The position numbers and the translations under genes are program-made. Shown here in pieces: positions 22,066-23,972 of a stretch of 23,972 nucleotides of DNA. Origin of the DNA: Chryseosolibacter sp035628595. Its GTDB lineage: Bacteria; Bacteroidota; Bacteroidia; Cytophagales; Cyclobacteriaceae. The stretch covers positions 1 through 23,972 of the forward strand of contig DASPJN010000207.1 in assembly GCA_035628595.1 (NCBI GenBank), written 5' to 3'. The notes beneath the pieces were generated by a model. It was not told the DNA's origin and ran no database searches. It worked only from the letters and a program-made list of their open reading frames with translations. Position 1 is the first letter of the stretch; every line of letters starts with the position of its first letter.

Positions 22066-23972
22066 ATGACGCAGAAGTTTTTATTCGCCCTGGTGATTTC
22101 ATTTACCATCGTAGTATCAAATGTTTATGCGCAGCAGACAGCCAAGATGTCTCCTGCTGGTACCGGTTTCCTGGAGTATTTACCTCAGGACTATAAAAGC
22201 AATTCGAACAGATATCCAATTGTTATTTCGTTGCATGGTATTAAAGAGAAAGGCAACACGCTCACAGACGTTAACAGGGTTGCCAATGTTGGTATGCCTA
22301 AGTATGTCAAGTATGGCGCCCAGTATCCATTTATCCTGATATCTCCCCAGCTGAAAACGACAATGGGAAGATGGACTGGAAACTACGTAATGGAAGTGAT
22401 CAACTACGTAAAGACGTATCTCCGTGTTGATCCTAACAGAATTTATCTGACCGGTCTTAGCCTTGGCGGCGGCGGTGTGTGGAGTGTAGCGACTGCCAAT
22501 CCGAATGTTTTTGCAGCAATAGTTCCCGTTTGCAGTGGTTACAACGTTGTGTCGGGCGCTTCTGCTATTGGAAATGCCGACCTTCCTACCTGGGGCTTTC
22601 ACGGTGATGCCGATAATGTTGTAGGCGAAAGCGTTACAATTAACATGATCAATGCCATCAATAGCTACAAGCCGAACCCGCTTGCTAAGGTTACGATCTT
22701 CCCTGGGATGGGTCACAATGTTTGGGATAAGGTTTATAAAGAAACGAATGCGTTAAACTGGATGCTTGGTTTCACAAATGGCTCATCTTCGGGTACGACC
22801 GAAAGCACAACCAATGCTGCTCCCGTTGCAAATGCCGGCGCGGATAAGACATTGACATTACCTTCAAATTCGACTTCTATTTATGGAAATGGTACCGACA
22901 ACGATGGTACCGTCGCAAGCTATACGTGGACTAAGAAGTCTGGTGGTGCGGTTACATTAAGTGGTACAAGCACAAAAACGTTGAAAACTACGAATATGGT
23001 CGCTGGTACATATGTGTTTACGTTAACTGTGAAAGATGACAAAGGTTCTTCGGATACAGATGATGTGAACGTGGTCGTTAAGTCGTCGTCAACAACCAAC
23101 GCGGTGCCTACGGTAAGCGTCGGATCTGATAAGTCAATTACACTTCCGGTAAATACGATCACCCTATATGGAACTGCGTCCGATTCAGATGGTTCAATTG
23201 CCTCTTATGCATGGACGAAAAGATCAGGAAGCACGGCAACGTTGACAGGTGCGGCCACTAAAGACCTGAAACTTTCAAATCTGGTCGCGGGGTCTTACGT
23301 GTTCAGATTGACAGTGAAGGACGACAAAGGTGCAACGAAGTATGATGATGTAATGGTAACAGTTAAGAGTTCTACAAATACCACTACAAGTACCGGCAAC
23401 GTGGCACCTACTGTAAGTGCGGGCGTTGATAAGCTCGTTATTCTGCCAACAAGTTCTGCTACTGTGTACGGCTCTGCGTCTGACTCAGATGGAAGCATCG
23501 TTTCTTACAGTTGGACGAAGATCGCAGGGGGATCAGCTTCTATGTCGGGCACGACAACAAAAACACTTAAACTATCTGGCTTGGCTGCCGGAAGTTATAC
23601 TTTCAGATTTACCGCAAAGGACAGCAAAGGCGCAGTTTCCTCCGATGATGTAAACGTAGTTGTTAATAAGCCACCAACTGCCAATGCAGGTGCTGACAAA
23701 ACCGTAACATTGCCGTTATCATCCCTGGCGCTAACAGGTTCGGGCAGTGATTCAGATGGCTCGATTGTGAGCTACCTGTGGTCGAAGACTTCAGGACCTA
23801 CCGCAAAGTTGGCAAACAACAGATCTGCAACAGCAACGCTTTCTGGATTGGTTTCGGGAACTTATGTTATGAAACTTCAGGTGAAAGATAACAGAGGAAC
23901 GTCTGGTTACGATTATATAAAGATTGTAGTGAAAAACGCAACAGCGTCGATTCAATATCTGAATGAAGAGGA
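22066..23972 (+). CDS. Secreted alpha/beta-hydrolase esterase with PKD/K319L-like repeats, 3' end missing (esterase 2)
   Basis: This gene is open from the ATG at 22066 to the window edge, giving 635 visible codons and no stop. It is a paralogue of esterase 1. A signal peptide (1-22, ending NVYAQ) leads into an alpha/beta-hydrolase with SLHGIKEKG (55-63), nucleophile Ser132 in GLSLGG, Asp183 in HGDADNVV and His217 in GMGHNVWD. A Ser/Thr-rich linker (239-249) is followed by four complete repeats (about 253-338, 348-435, 448-533 and 537-622), some joined by further Ser/Thr linkers that esterase 1 lacks. A C-terminal sorting domain would be expected beyond the edge. AGAAGG ending directly before the ATG is close for a Shine-Dalgarno sequence. 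Confidence 0.9.
   Translation, partial: MTQKFLFALVISFTIVVSNVYAQQTAKMSPAGTGFLEYLPQDYKSNSNRYPIVISLHGIKEKGNTLTDVNRVANVGMPKYVKYGAQYPFILISPQLKTTMGRWTGNYVMEVINYVKTYLRVDPNRIYLTGLSLGGGGVWSVATANPNVFAAIVPVCSGYNVVSGASAIGNADLPTWGFHGDADNVVGESVTINMINAINSYKPNPLAKVTIFPGMGHNVWDKVYKETNALNWMLGFTNGSSSGTTESTTNAAPVANAGADKTLTLPSNSTSIYGNGTDNDGTVASYTWTKKSGGAVTLSGTSTKTLKTTNMVAGTYVFTLTVKDDKGSSDTDDVNVVVKSSSTTNAVPTVSVGSDKSITLPVNTITLYGTASDSDGSIASYAWTKRSGSTATLTGAATKDLKLSNLVAGSYVFRLTVKDDKGATKYDDVMVTVKSSTNTTTSTGNVAPTVSAGVDKLVILPTSSATVYGSASDSDGSIVSYSWTKIAGGSASMSGTTTKTLKLSGLAAGSYTFRFTAKDSKGAVSSDDVNVVVNKPPTANAGADKTVTLPLSSLALTGSGSDSDGSIVSYLWSKTSGPTAKLANNRSATATLSGLVSGTYVMKLQVKDNRGTSGYDYIKIVVKNATASIQYLNEE

Noticed and set aside
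18249..23972. A polysaccharide utilisation locus around the two esterases.
   Set aside because: No SusC/SusD-like genes, glycoside hydrolases or matching regulators are present in the window.

Overview
The window looks like a chromosomal segment of a Bacteroidota bacterium, most likely of the order Cytophagales. Five independent signs support this: TAnnTTTG-type -7 promoter boxes 24-40 bases before several start codons; a YidC with a lysine where proteobacterial YidC has its membrane arginine; lipoproteins with acidic residues just after the lipobox cysteine; a secreted repeat protein with a type IX secretion (T9SS)-like C-terminal domain; and weak or absent Shine-Dalgarno sequences. Genus is not assignable from the sequence alone.

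Left part (1-9896) is mostly housekeeping. On the minus strand, parA, parB and the start of a signal-peptide protein form an overlapping operon, preceded by yidC and pyrG. On the plus strand are a CCA-adding-type nucleotidyltransferase and an ECF sigma factor coupled to a membrane-anchored partner that is probably its anti-sigma factor. An FtsE-type ATPase, a transaldolase-family enzyme and the SRP RNA gene (not a protein gene, easily missed) follow on the minus strand.

Middle part (about 9912-13990) is a tandem segmental duplication with a period close to 2.02 kb. Each unit holds an S41/PDZ lipoprotein protease on the minus strand and a divergent thioredoxin on the plus strand. Both proteases are intact. 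The left thioredoxin is a decayed pseudogene that has lost the first catalytic cysteine, and it is followed by a remnant of the 3' end of the small gene that lies intact at 13901-14233. A 128-base tract is identical between the two protease genes although the surrounding sequence has diverged, which suggests gene conversion.

Right part (14355-23972) carries a cysteine biosynthesis pair (serine acetyltransferase, then CysM-type cysteine synthase), an AI-2E family membrane protein, a single-domain response regulator convergent with it across a perfect palindrome, and two paralogous secreted alpha/beta-hydrolase esterases with arrays of PKD/K319L-like repeats. The second esterase runs off the window. 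Between the esterases sit a Nudix hydrolase and an NADPH-dependent FMN reductase-type flavoprotein, transcribed divergently from a short region containing an 8-base dyad.

I see no CRISPR array, transposase, integrase, phage genes or complete tRNA. No clearly new multi-gene system is evident. The most interesting items are the duplicated protease-thioredoxin unit with mosaic decay and homogenisation, the parS-like half-sites and DnaA box in the parAB control region, the paired esterases with similar leaders, and several perfect inverted repeats at gene boundaries.
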